A stretch of 64,000 bases of DNA. Origin: Sulfurimonadaceae bacterium (lineage in GTDB: Bacteria; Campylobacterota; Campylobacteria; Campylobacterales; Sulfurimonadaceae). This document shows, in pieces, positions 29,765 through 39,003 of this stretch. Every line of letters starts with the position of its first letter. Position 1 is the first letter of the stretch. A program made the position numbers and the translations under genes. Below the pieces are notes generated by a model. The model did not search any database. It saw nothing but the letters and a program-made list of their open reading frames with translations, and had not been told where the DNA came from. The stretch covers positions 17,523 to 81,522 of the forward strand of contig JAQUHB010000010.1 of NCBI GenBank assembly GCA_028683835.1. The letters are read 5' to 3'.

Positions 29765-30343
29765 ATGCAAAGAGTCGAATTTGGTGATCACTACAGAAAC
29801 AAAAAAAACGCCGTTTTTTTAGCTATTTATGTTGATAAAATCTCTCCTTGGAAATATTTTGATGACGATATCAAACATATGATATGCCCTGCACTCATCA
29901 TGATAGACAGATGGGATGGACGCATGGGATTTCCCGGTGGAACTGTAAATAAAGATGAAGAGCTTTTGGATGCATTAGTGAGAGAAGTCAAAGAGGAGAT
30001 CGGCATCACCGTAAAGCCTGATAAAGTTCGTCCTATCACGACACATGTAGGAAAAATCGTCACACATCTTTATGCGCTAGAGGTTTTAGAGATAGAGTTT
30101 TTACATATCTATTATCATATCCTCAACAATTTCTCGCGCTCTATTTTACTGCATGCGTATGAAGAAGGAGACACATCTCATTTTATGTCTGAGATCACGG
30201 GGATAAAAATCGTTCCTATATTTGAGCATAAAAAGAAAGGGATCAACCTCTTTTTGCAAAACTCTTTTGCAGGTTCTGCCAAAGATGAGATATTAATTAT
30301 GCTCAGCGAGATTTTTAAAATGGATATAGAAAAACTGAAATAA
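29765..30343 (+). CDS. NUDIX hydrolase of NUDT16-like type
   Basis: RWDGRMGFPGGTVNKDEELLDALVREVKEEIGI Nudix box plus FLQNSFAGSAKDEIL tail. Confidence 0.82.
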   Translation: MQRVEFGDHYRNKKNAVFLAIYVDKISPWKYFDDDIKHMICPALIMIDRWDGRMGFPGGTVNKDEELLDALVREVKEEIGITVKPDKVRPITTHVGKIVTHLYALEVLEIEFLHIYYHILNNFSRSILLHAYEEGDTSHFMSEITGIKIVPIFEHKKKGINLFLQNSFAGSAKDEILIMLSEIFKMDIEKLK

Positions 30344-31168
30344 TCTCACAACCATAATAATAACAATCCCTATCACAAATCCTACAAGTATCTCATTTAT
30401 GATACTTGGAATATTTTCTATAAAATAGGGATGTAGAAATTCCAGATGATGTGCGAGAATTCCTCCTCCGACCATGATCATCGCAAAAGTTCCCACTACA
30501 CCTAAAATATGGATCACTTTTGGCATAGCCCTTATAAAGAATGTACCGACTTTATCATACTTTTTATCCAAAAGCCAAAAACCTACATTATCCATCCTTA
30601 CTATCACGGCTACGAAGCCATATACCCCAAAAGTAGCTAAAACTGCCACAAAAGCAGTAGAGATCACTTGCACAACAAATGGCTCTTTTATTACAGTTCC
30701 CAATGCGATAACGACGATCTCAATGGAAAGAATAAAGTCCGTAAAAATAGCTGATTTTATCTTCTCTTTTTCCAAGTCTAAGATATTTTCCACCGTTGAA
30801 TTTAACAGTTCCTCATTTTTTGCTTCGTTTTTTTTATGAAACAGATATTCCTCTATCTTCTCTGTTCCCTCATAAAGTAGATAGATCCCGCCAAGCATTA
30901 AGATATATGTGATCAAACTCGGTGCAAAAGCACTTAAAACAAACGCTATAGGCAAAATAATCGCTTTATTTTTCAAAGATCCTTTTGTGATTGCCCAAAG
31001 AACTGCAAGTTCTCGAGATTGATCATATCCGCTCGCTTTCTCGGCACTTACAGCCAGATCATCTCCAAGAACTGCTGTTGTTTTTTGTGTGGCTATCTTA
31101 CTTGCAACGCCCACATCATCAGCGAGCATCGCTATATCATCTAAAAGTGCAAAGATTCCTGCTGCCAT
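30293..31168 (-). CDS. DUF808 (YedI-like) membrane protein
   Basis: AGIFALLDDIAMLADDVGVASKIATQKTTAVLGDDLAVSAEKASGY...RELAVLWAITKGSLKNK. Confidence 0.88.
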   Translation of the reverse strand: MAAGIFALLDDIAMLADDVGVASKIATQKTTAVLGDDLAVSAEKASGYDQSRELAVLWAITKGSLKNKAIILPIAFVLSAFAPSLITYILMLGGIYLLYEGTEKIEEYLFHKKNEAKNEELLNSTVENILDLEKEKIKSAIFTDFILSIEIVVIALGTVIKEPFVVQVISTAFVAVLATFGVYGFVAVIVRMDNVGFWLLDKKYDKVGTFFIRAMPKVIHILGVVGTFAMIMVGGGILAHHLEFLHPYFIENIPSIINEILVGFVIGIVIIMVVRLFQFFYIHFKNLAEHN

Positions 31169-31335
31169 TTATATCATCCCTTTTTTGTTGCGTAAATTAT
31201 GCGCATAATAGAGTTAAAACAAGATGAAATTCAACTTCCGACTGCTATAACAAACTGATGTTTCTGTTGATTCAAGTGCTAGCGGGTTTGAAGCACTTCG
31301 TCAATTTGTTGCAGAACTCTCATAGCAGAAATTGT

Positions 31336-32448
31336 TCACACAAGCGTTATCTCTGTTATCTCAGAGCTTGCACCTAAACGCATTGGCGGTCCCCAATATC
31401 CTGTTCCTCTGTTAACATAGATCTGAAGAGCAGCAGTATGCTGATGCAGTCCACTGATATAAGGCTGTGAAAGTCTGACCAAAAAGCGAAACGGATAGAT
31501 CTGTCCGCCATGTGTATGTCCGCTTAACATCAAATCCACACCCTCCCCTACTTCTTCGATAAACTTTGGCTGATGCGCAAGTAAAATAGTCGGTGCATCT
31601 TGTTTATTTTCAAGGGCTTTTTGAAGATCTGGCATATAAGCACCCATCCTATAACCAAACAGGTCATTTACTCCGGCGAGATTAAACCCCTCGCCTTTTC
31701 GCCCTATATAAACGTTTTCATTTTCTAAGACTCTGATGCCACGCGCTTTGACATTTTCTATAATTTTTGCAATACCATGAAAATACTCGTGATTTCCTAC
31801 GATATAATAGACTCCGTAAACTGATTTAAGAGATTTAAGCTCATCAAGAATCGCTTGTGCATTCTCAATCTTTATATCCACAAGATCACCCGTGATGACA
31901 ATGAGATCAGGAGAAAGAGCATTCACTTTTTCTACTACACTTTTGATAAAACTTTTTCCTACAAGCCCGCCGATATGCAAGTCACTGATTTGAACTATTT
32001 TATAAGGGTGTTTAAGCTCTTTTATCTTCACATCTACTTTCTCTATCACTAGAGTTCTAGCTTCCGCCATCGCTCTAGCACTCAAAACAAATGCAAGGCC
32101 TAAAGAGGAGATATCAAGAGACTTTTTAAAAAATGCCCGTCTTGAATTAGAAAGGGGCAGTTTCAAGAGAATAACACGTGAAAAGTCATACACAAGTGCA
32201 GTACAAAAAAGTAAAAAAACGATACCGATGGGAACTGAAAAGAGAAAGTAAAGCCAGTTTGGAGTGTTTACAAAATAGCGTGCAAACATATAACCGATAA
32301 TCCCTAGATAGTTTATTACTAAAAATATATTGAGAAGATGTTTGATATTTTTTCTTGCATCAAGCTTTAAAATCAGCCTTTTGTAGATGTAAAAATTGAT
32401 AAGAGCAAAAACCGATAAGAAGACCAAACTAAAATATATAAGATTCAT
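31336..32448 (-). CDS. Membrane-anchored metallophosphoesterase
   Basis: IVQISDLHIGGLVG, ITGDLVD, YIVGNHEYFHG, LLAHQPKFIEE, LMLSGHTHGGQIYPF. Confidence 0.92.
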   Translation of the reverse strand: MNLIYFSLVFLSVFALINFYIYKRLILKLDARKNIKHLLNIFLVINYLGIIGYMFARYFVNTPNWLYFLFSVPIGIVFLLFCTALVYDFSRVILLKLPLSNSRRAFFKKSLDISSLGLAFVLSARAMAEARTLVIEKVDVKIKELKHPYKIVQISDLHIGGLVGKSFIKSVVEKVNALSPDLIVITGDLVDIKIENAQAILDELKSLKSVYGVYYIVGNHEYFHGIAKIIENVKARGIRVLENENVYIGRKGEGFNLAGVNDLFGYRMGAYMPDLQKALENKQDAPTILLAHQPKFIEEVGEGVDLMLSGHTHGGQIYPFRFLVRLSQPYISGLHQHTAALQIYVNRGTGYWGPPMRLGASSEITEITLV

Positions 32449-32529
32449 AAAGCGGATTATAGCAATAAATAAAAAATAGATTTATCTAAATTTGATACAA
32501 TGACTCCTATCTTACATGTAAGGCTTAAA

Positions 32530-33453
32530 ATGAATTTCCAACAGATACTTTTAGAAATACAGGAGGAGATAAAACCCTTTTTAAAAGAGGGAAAAGTCGC
32601 CGACTACATTCCGGCTCTCAGCCGTGTCAATCCAGACCAATTTGCCATGAGCATCACACTTTTTGATGGAACTTCATATCATATAGGGTGTAGTAAGGAT
32701 AAGTTTTCGATCCAAAGTATCTCAAAAGTGTTCACCTTCACAAAAGCGATCAACATCTATAGTAAAACACTCTACACAAGAGTAGGTAAAGAGCCCTCGG
32801 GTAATCCTTTTAACTCTTTAGTGCAGCTTGAATATGAACATGGAAAACCAAGAAATCCTTTCATAAATGCCGGTGCTATCGTCATCACAGACACACTGAT
32901 CTCGCACTATCAAAACAGTACAGATACTTTTGATAAGATTTTAGATTTTATAAGAGCGATTTCAGATGATCAAACCATCACATATGATCAAGAAGTGTGC
33001 GATTCTGAATATGAACACGGGTTTAGAAATCTCGCCCTTGCAAATCTCATGAAGAGTTTTAATAATCTTGAAAATGATGTGCATGACGTAGTCAAGACTT
33101 ATTTTAAACACTGTTCTATCGCTATGAGTACAAAAGAGCTCTCTCGTGCCATGCTCTTTTTGGCAAATCATGGTGTAGATCCGATCTCTAATCATGAGTT
33201 TGTAACAGTTAATCAGGCAAAAAGGGTCAATGCACTTATGCTTACATGTGGACATTATGATGCTTCTGGAGAGTTTGCATTTCATGTTGGATTGCCAGCA
33301 AAAAGCGGTGTGGGAGGCGGAATAGTCGCAGTTGTTCCAAAAGTGATGAGCATCGCGGTGTTTTCACCGCGTTTAAACTCTTGGGGCAATTCTCACGCTG
33401 GGACAAAAGCGCTTGAGATGTTTACCCAAAAAACGGGGCTCTCTATTTTTTAA
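32530..33453 (+). CDS. glsA: Glutaminase
   Basis: GKVADYIPALSRVNPDQFAMSI, FSIQSISKVFTF, EPSGNPFNSL, NPFINAGAIV, SGVGGGIVAVVP. MNFQQ start chosen; track start is 32500. Confidence 0.94.
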   Translation: MNFQQILLEIQEEIKPFLKEGKVADYIPALSRVNPDQFAMSITLFDGTSYHIGCSKDKFSIQSISKVFTFTKAINIYSKTLYTRVGKEPSGNPFNSLVQLEYEHGKPRNPFINAGAIVITDTLISHYQNSTDTFDKILDFIRAISDDQTITYDQEVCDSEYEHGFRNLALANLMKSFNNLENDVHDVVKTYFKHCSIAMSTKELSRAMLFLANHGVDPISNHEFVTVNQAKRVNALMLTCGHYDASGEFAFHVGLPAKSGVGGGIVAVVPKVMSIAVFSPRLNSWGNSHAGTKALEMFTQKTGLSIF

Positions 33454-33462
33454 GAGAGCTTT

Positions 33463-34293
33463 TTACCAAGAACTGTCATCATCTCCGCCTGAGCTATTAT
33501 CATCCCAAGAAGAGCCATCTGAGATTCCAAAATCTGTGTCACCCATATCGTTTGATGGCTGCATAGTATTGTTGTCATTGCTAAACATCGATGAATTGTT
33601 TGAAGCGCTGTCATTATGATCTGTAAAATGGTGCATCAATTCCTCTGCTGCAACCATACCAACACCCGCCGCAGCTCCCGTTGCAAGACCGCTCATAATA
33701 TTACTTCCTAAACCACTGCCACCTTGATTAACAGGGTTACCTTGATTGTATGGGTTATTAGGATAACCACTTTGCTGTGGCGCTGTGTTATTGCCGTATG
33801 TAGGCGCTTGATTGTATTGATTTTGTTTACGTCCAGAAAATGATTTCCAAATCATTACGACAAGAAAAACAACTCCGCCTGTAAGAAGGAAGGTCATCCA
33901 AGGAAATCCGTTTGATTTTTTCTCTTGCGTATTTTGAATATTTTGTGGCATTTGAGTACTTGAACTAGTTGAAACTATGTTCCCCTCAATCATTTTTTTT
34001 AAAGAAACAACTGCATCAGGCTTTGCAAAAGGAAGACCTGGTGAAAGCTGTTCTGCGATAGCAAGTTCGTCATGCGCCGCTTTTTTGTTACCTTGACGCA
34101 CTAAAATTTCAGCATCCACAAAGTGTGCTTTTGCGCTGTCTGGATGTTTTTGAAGCACTTCCTCAATCATCTTGTGTGCTTCATCCATGTGCCCAGAGGC
34201 CATTGTCTGATAAATTTGATGTACGTTTGACTCGGCAAACAGTGCCGTTACAGATAAAAGCAATATAAAAAACGTTTTTTGTATCTTCAACAT
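33463..34293 (-). CDS. Secreted/membrane TPR-like protein with acidic low-complexity tail
   Basis: Signal peptide, AKAHFVDAEILVRQGNKKAAHDELAIAEQ, TM at FLLTGGVVFLVVMIW, tail DDNSSGGDDDSSW. Confidence 0.6.
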   Translation of the reverse strand: MLKIQKTFFILLLSVTALFAESNVHQIYQTMASGHMDEAHKMIEEVLQKHPDSAKAHFVDAEILVRQGNKKAAHDELAIAEQLSPGLPFAKPDAVVSLKKMIEGNIVSTSSSTQMPQNIQNTQEKKSNGFPWMTFLLTGGVVFLVVMIWKSFSGRKQNQYNQAPTYGNNTAPQQSGYPNNPYNQGNPVNQGGSGLGSNIMSGLATGAAAGVGMVAAEELMHHFTDHNDSASNNSSMFSNDNNTMQPSNDMGDTDFGISDGSSWDDNSSGGDDDSSW

Positions 34294-34426
34294 TGAAAGG
34301 TTCCTTTTAAACTTTAAAAATTTTAAGAATAATACTCATTATAAGTAAATCCAAGACGAACAATCTTCATACAATCTTCATAATTCTTTTATACAATGTT
34401 TTAAAATCTAAACAGGTAATTTAAAA

Positions 34427-35734
34427 ATGAAAAAAACAACATTCTCAAGTGCTGCATTTGCAACACTTTTCCTCACAATAGTAGGTGTCGATAACGCTTA
34501 TGCTCTTCCAAGCTTTGCCCGCCAAACAGGACTTAGCTGTACCATGTGTCATGCTGGAGGACAGTTTCCTGCATTAACAGAGATGGGACGTCAGTTTAAA
34601 CTCGGTGGTTACACTATGGGTGGAGGTGAAACCAAGATGCCTCTTCCTTTGGCAGCTATGATTCAAGTAGATATGAGTTCTACTAAAAACGGTTCAAATG
34701 CTACGGCGGCTGCAAGCGCAAATGGTGTAAATGAAAATAACAAAATTAATTTTCCTCAAATGAGTGTCTTTTACGGTGGTAAGATTTATGATAACTTTGG
34801 TGCCTTCGTACAGATCACATATGATTCTTCTGATCTACCAAAAGATCTGACCACAAGAAGAATAGCTGCGGATAATACCGATATCCGTTATGGTAACAAT
34901 ACCACTCTCTTAGATAACTCTTTAATTTACGGTGCTTCACTCAATAATAATCCGACAGTTCAAGACATCTATGCAAGTACACCGGCATGGGGCTTTCCTT
35001 GGGCGACACCTAGCATTAGCGCAGGAATACCTGGACCGATGATAGAAGGTCTTGGCGGTAATGTTATAGGAATGAATGCGTATGGACTTTATGCTGATAC
35101 GCTTTATGCTGAGTTCGGAGGCTATCAAGACTCATACAACAGAAATGATATACTTAAAAACTTGACTTTTAATGGTGGACCTATTGGATTACAGTCTGGT
35201 AATGATGGAGTCTTAAATGGTACTGCGCCGTATCTGCGTTTAGCTCTTCAACATACGTCTGGAGATAACTTTTTTATGATCGGCGGTTATGGCTCTAAGA
35301 TGAATATTAAACAAGCCGGTACAAATCAACTTGATGAATATACCGATGTAGCACTTGATGGTGAGTATCAATATATTGCGGATACCCATTCACTAACCCT
35401 TACTGCAAGAAACACATGGGAAAAGCAGACTTTAAACGGCAGTTATGATGGAGTAAATGCTAATCTTCATCAGTCTCTCTCGGTATTTTCTGCGATGGCA
35501 GCGTATACTTTTGATTCAAAATATGGAGTCAATCTCGGATATAATCAAGCAACTGGCAGTGGATATGTTTCGAGTCAAGATTCAAGTGCATATCTTATTG
35601 AAGCAGCATACACACCTATCGAAAGTGTCCGTATAGTTTTACAAGGTATGATTTTCACAAAGCTAAACGGCCAAACAGGTAGTGCAGCATCTGATAACAA
35701 TACTATTACACTCGGTGCATGGCTTATGTTCTAA
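34427..35734 (+). CDS. Monoheme-motif outer-membrane beta-barrel-like protein
   Basis: Signal peptide then ALPSFARQTGLSCTMCHAGGQFPALTEMGRQFKLGGYT; long beta-barrel-like remainder. Confidence 0.72.
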   Translation: MKKTTFSSAAFATLFLTIVGVDNAYALPSFARQTGLSCTMCHAGGQFPALTEMGRQFKLGGYTMGGGETKMPLPLAAMIQVDMSSTKNGSNATAAASANGVNENNKINFPQMSVFYGGKIYDNFGAFVQITYDSSDLPKDLTTRRIAADNTDIRYGNNTTLLDNSLIYGASLNNNPTVQDIYASTPAWGFPWATPSISAGIPGPMIEGLGGNVIGMNAYGLYADTLYAEFGGYQDSYNRNDILKNLTFNGGPIGLQSGNDGVLNGTAPYLRLALQHTSGDNFFMIGGYGSKMNIKQAGTNQLDEYTDVALDGEYQYIADTHSLTLTARNTWEKQTLNGSYDGVNANLHQSLSVFSAMAAYTFDSKYGVNLGYNQATGSGYVSSQDSSAYLIEAAYTPIESVRIVLQGMIFTKLNGQTGSAASDNNTITLGAWLMF

Positions 35735-35775
35735 CGAACATTAACCATACTAATTTGACAAAACAGGAGGAAATT

Positions 35776-36099
35776 ATGACAATTAATAACACTACACAGG
35801 CAAGTTACACTCGTGTAAATACTCAAAAAAGTCCAGAAACATCTAGTGCCAATACACAGCAAGTTATAATGCCTAGAGACACTACTTCATTTAGTGAAGC
35901 GGCAAAACAGTTAGCACAAGAACATGTACACAGCCAAAGCGGAGCAAGCGGTACTTGGTCTCAAAGTTCTGCTCTAAGCACACAACCAAACACTCAAACC
36001 TCTACGACTGATCTACAGTCGCTATTGATGAAAAGTATATTATCTGCATATAGTAATTCTGGATCGCAAAATAGCAGAAGTATGAATTTAACGGTTTAA
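35776..36099 (+). CDS. Small Ser/Thr/Gln-rich hypothetical protein
   Basis: MTINNTTQASYTRVNTQKSPETSS... preceded by AGGAGGAAATT. Confidence 0.6.
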   Translation: MTINNTTQASYTRVNTQKSPETSSANTQQVIMPRDTTSFSEAAKQLAQEHVHSQSGASGTWSQSSALSTQPNTQTSTTDLQSLLMKSILSAYSNSGSQNSRSMNLTV

Positions 36100-36102
36100 C
36101 AC

Positions 36103-36903
36103 TTGTACACATATAAGTTTGAAGCTTTCACAACCCTCTGCGAACTCCAACTTGAGAGTGATTGCGAATCATCTGCCAATATTTTGGCAGATGATATTTT
36201 ATTTCACGCAAAAAGATTAGAAACCAGCTACAGTTATTTTAATGAAAATTCAGAGCTTTATCAAATAAACCATAGAACTCAAAATAGCTTATATGTAAGC
36301 GATGAATTTGCAGGACTTTTACAATTGGCTCTTTTTTACAGCGAAAAAACAAACGGTGCATTTGATGTGGCTATGGCAGGAACTCTTAAAGATAAAAGAG
36401 AAAGCTATGAGGTTATTCTCCCCTTTGCATCTTCGGCATGTATGAAGATTGATAACAATATTTTAACTTTTAGCAACTCTATTACAAAAATTGACTTTGG
36501 CGGACTAGTCAAAGAATACGCAGTAGATCAGTCCATGCTGATCTTAAAACTCGCAGGGATCACATCAGCTCTAGTAAACTTTGGCGGTGATGTTGCGGTC
36601 ATAGGAACTTGTGAGGGAGAGAAATGGAGCATAGGTATACAAGATCCTCTTGATGAGCATGAAAATATTGAGATTATTAAACTTGAGGATTCTTCACTTT
36701 GTACCTCCGGACACTCTAAAAGATATAAAGAAATTGATGGAAAAAGATTCTCACATATCATCGCATTAGACAAAAATGATTTGAAGCAAATAAGCATCAT
36801 CGCACCTACAACCATAGATGCGGGAATCTGGAGTACCGCTTTACTTGCAAATCCAGCATTACAACTGCCAAGTCACATAAAAATTGCGAACAAAGTTTTA
36901 TAA
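36103..36903 (+). CDS. apbE: FAD:protein FMN transferase (ApbE family)
   Basis: TNGAFDVAMAGTLKD, KIDFGGLVKEYAVDQ, ALVNFGGDVAVIG, TTIDAGIWSTALL; TTG start. Confidence 0.82.
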   Translation: MYTYKFEAFTTLCELQLESDCESSANILADDILFHAKRLETSYSYFNENSELYQINHRTQNSLYVSDEFAGLLQLALFYSEKTNGAFDVAMAGTLKDKRESYEVILPFASSACMKIDNNILTFSNSITKIDFGGLVKEYAVDQSMLILKLAGITSALVNFGGDVAVIGTCEGEKWSIGIQDPLDEHENIEIIKLEDSSLCTSGHSKRYKEIDGKRFSHIIALDKNDLKQISIIAPTTIDAGIWSTALLANPALQLPSHIKIANKVL

Positions 36904-36934
36904 CTTAACTGCTTATATAGGATAAAATACCAGC

Positions 36935-37597
36935 ATGAATATTTTAATAGTTGAAGATGATTTACTCAATGCCGATCTCATAGAGAAGCTACTCTGTAAA
37001 GAGGGCTTTGAAGTTGATGTTGCCACATCCTTTATCGATGCCCTCGCTTGCATTGACCAACGTGTATATGATCTTATTATATTGGATTGGAATCTACCCG
37101 ATAAAAGCGGATATGAGCTACTAGAGGAACTTCGCAGTCTTTTAATAGATGCTCAAGTATTAATGCTCTCAGCAAATGATGGTGTGGAATATAGAGTGAA
37201 AGCATTAAACGGCGGTGCAGATGATTATCTTTGCAAACCCTACTCTCATGTAGAGCTTTTAGCCAGAGTCAATTCACTACTCAGACGTACAAACTCAAAT
37301 AAAAATACAATCATTCAGATCGCTTCAGTTTTTATTTATAAAAATACCAAAGAGGTTAAAATCGAGGATGAACTTATCAACTTCACGCCTGCAGAATATG
37401 AACTTTTAGAGGTGCTCGCTTCAAATCCGAAGAAGACTTTTACAAAATTTGAGCTTTTATCTCTTATCCACAATGAGTATGCGTCATTTTCTATGAGCAA
37501 CATTATAGAAGTACATATAAAAAATATACGAAAAAAACTCCAAGATAAAGAGATCATAAAAACCGTACGCTCTATCGGTTACAAGATCGTATCGTAA
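36935..37597 (+). CDS. OmpR-type response regulator
   Basis: MNILIVEDDLLNADLI...LIILDWNLPDKSGYELL and C-terminal winged helix EVHIKNIRKKLQD..IIKTVRSIGYK. Confidence 0.92.
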   Translation: MNILIVEDDLLNADLIEKLLCKEGFEVDVATSFIDALACIDQRVYDLIILDWNLPDKSGYELLEELRSLLIDAQVLMLSANDGVEYRVKALNGGADDYLCKPYSHVELLARVNSLLRRTNSNKNTIIQIASVFIYKNTKEVKIEDELINFTPAEYELLEVLASNPKKTFTKFELLSLIHNEYASFSMSNIIEVHIKNIRKKLQDKEIIKTVRSIGYKIVS

Positions 37598-37607
37598 AGG
37601 TTAAAAG

Positions 37608-38585
37608 ATGCATAAATTACTTGGAATGTTTATACTGTTTCTTTCGCTTCATGCCCAAGATTATGAATTAGGAAACGGTATACAAGTGGGTTCTTTGCCG
37701 CTTTATCTTGGGGGATATTTTTCACTCAATTATGAAAATAAAGCAAATGAAAAAAAATACAGTATTGATGATCTTTCTATGCTTGGATATGGAAGTTATG
37801 AAAAGTTTTCCTATATGGCTGAATTTGAGTTTCATGATCTGTATTCACAAAACTCTGTGGGTGACAAGACAACCATCAAAAGAGATACAGAGCTTCATAC
37901 CGAGAGGCTCTATCTTGATTATGAGTACAATGAACATTACACATTCAGAGCCGGCAGATATAACTCTTCTATAGGTTTTTGGAATCTATTGCCTATCAAT
38001 GTACTAAGACCAACAACATCCGATCCAAAGACTCAGGATCTTTTTCCAAACTTTACAACAGGCGCAGATCTAACATACGCATCCTACGATGATAACGAAT
38101 TTAAGATCGATCTCATGCTGCAAAATAATGAAGATATCGATCCTGCATACAACAATTACAATATAAATAAACTCTATGGCTTCGGTGGCGTATATGAAAA
38201 GGATAATTATTCGATAAAGCTTAATGGTGGCTATTTTCACACTAAAAATACTCTTGATAATGATCTCTATTACTTTTTATTTTCTGCAAAATATGATGTT
38301 GACGACTATGAGATCTCAAGTGAAATAGGCAGACAAGAATCAAAAAAAAGAGTAACCACACCATATGCAGGATATCTTCAAGGTCTATATCGTTTTACTC
38401 CAAAGCATGTAGGAATTGTACGATTAGAATCCTATGATGACAAACTCCAAAACAAATCAGATACGTTCGGCGTTCTTGGTTATACTTACAGACCAGCCTA
38501 TCCCATCGCGATTAAGTCAGAGTATCAGTTTCATACTCTCAATAAAGAAAATCAATTTTTATTTTCCATTTCGGTACTTTTTTAA
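37608..38585 (+). CDS. Porin-like outer-membrane protein
   Basis: Signal peptide, FRAGRYNSSIGFWNLLPINVLRPTTSDPKTQDLFPNFTTG, aromatic C-terminus. Confidence 0.65.
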   Translation: MHKLLGMFILFLSLHAQDYELGNGIQVGSLPLYLGGYFSLNYENKANEKKYSIDDLSMLGYGSYEKFSYMAEFEFHDLYSQNSVGDKTTIKRDTELHTERLYLDYEYNEHYTFRAGRYNSSIGFWNLLPINVLRPTTSDPKTQDLFPNFTTGADLTYASYDDNEFKIDLMLQNNEDIDPAYNNYNINKLYGFGGVYEKDNYSIKLNGGYFHTKNTLDNDLYYFLFSAKYDVDDYEISSEIGRQESKKRVTTPYAGYLQGLYRFTPKHVGIVRLESYDDKLQNKSDTFGVLGYTYRPAYPIAIKSEYQFHTLNKENQFLFSISVLF

Positions 38586-38598
38586 TGAAAAGGGGGAA

Positions 38599-39003
38599 AT
38601 GATGAAACTGCTTTTAGCAATTTTTCTCTTATCTACTATTGCTTCTGGCCATGAATATGCGGTTATTGCCAATAAACATATGACAGATCTTTCACCCTCT
38701 CAAATCAAGGCTATTTTCCTAAAAAAATTAATTGTTATCAATGATTTTCAAGCAGTTCCCATCAATCTCGATGCCCGAGATCCCATTCGCACAAAATTCG
38801 AACAGCGGATTTTGGAGATGAGTTTTGATCGATTACAAGCACATTGGACGAAAGAGCATTATCTTGGACATAGACCGCCCATTAGTTTAAAATCTCAAGA
38901 AAGCGTTAAAGCATTTATCAAAAAAGTAGACGGTTCTATCGGTTATATAGAGATGGATAATATGGACGATAGTTTAAAAATATTATATAAATGGAGTGAC
39001 TGA
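38599..39003 (+). CDS. PstS-like periplasmic substrate-binding protein (short)
   Basis: HEYAVIANKHMTDLSPSQIKAIFLKKLIV...LDARDPIRTKFEQRIL...KKVDGSIGYIEM. ATGATGAAACTG start after AGGGGG; upstream ORF extension rejected. Confidence 0.72.
   Translation: MMKLLLAIFLLSTIASGHEYAVIANKHMTDLSPSQIKAIFLKKLIVINDFQAVPINLDARDPIRTKFEQRILEMSFDRLQAHWTKEHYLGHRPPISLKSQESVKAFIKKVDGSIGYIEMDNMDDSLKILYKWSD

Noticed and set aside
38434-38598. N-terminal extension of the PstS-like ORF
   Set aside because: Overlaps the porin gene; a proper SD and signal peptide begin at 38599.
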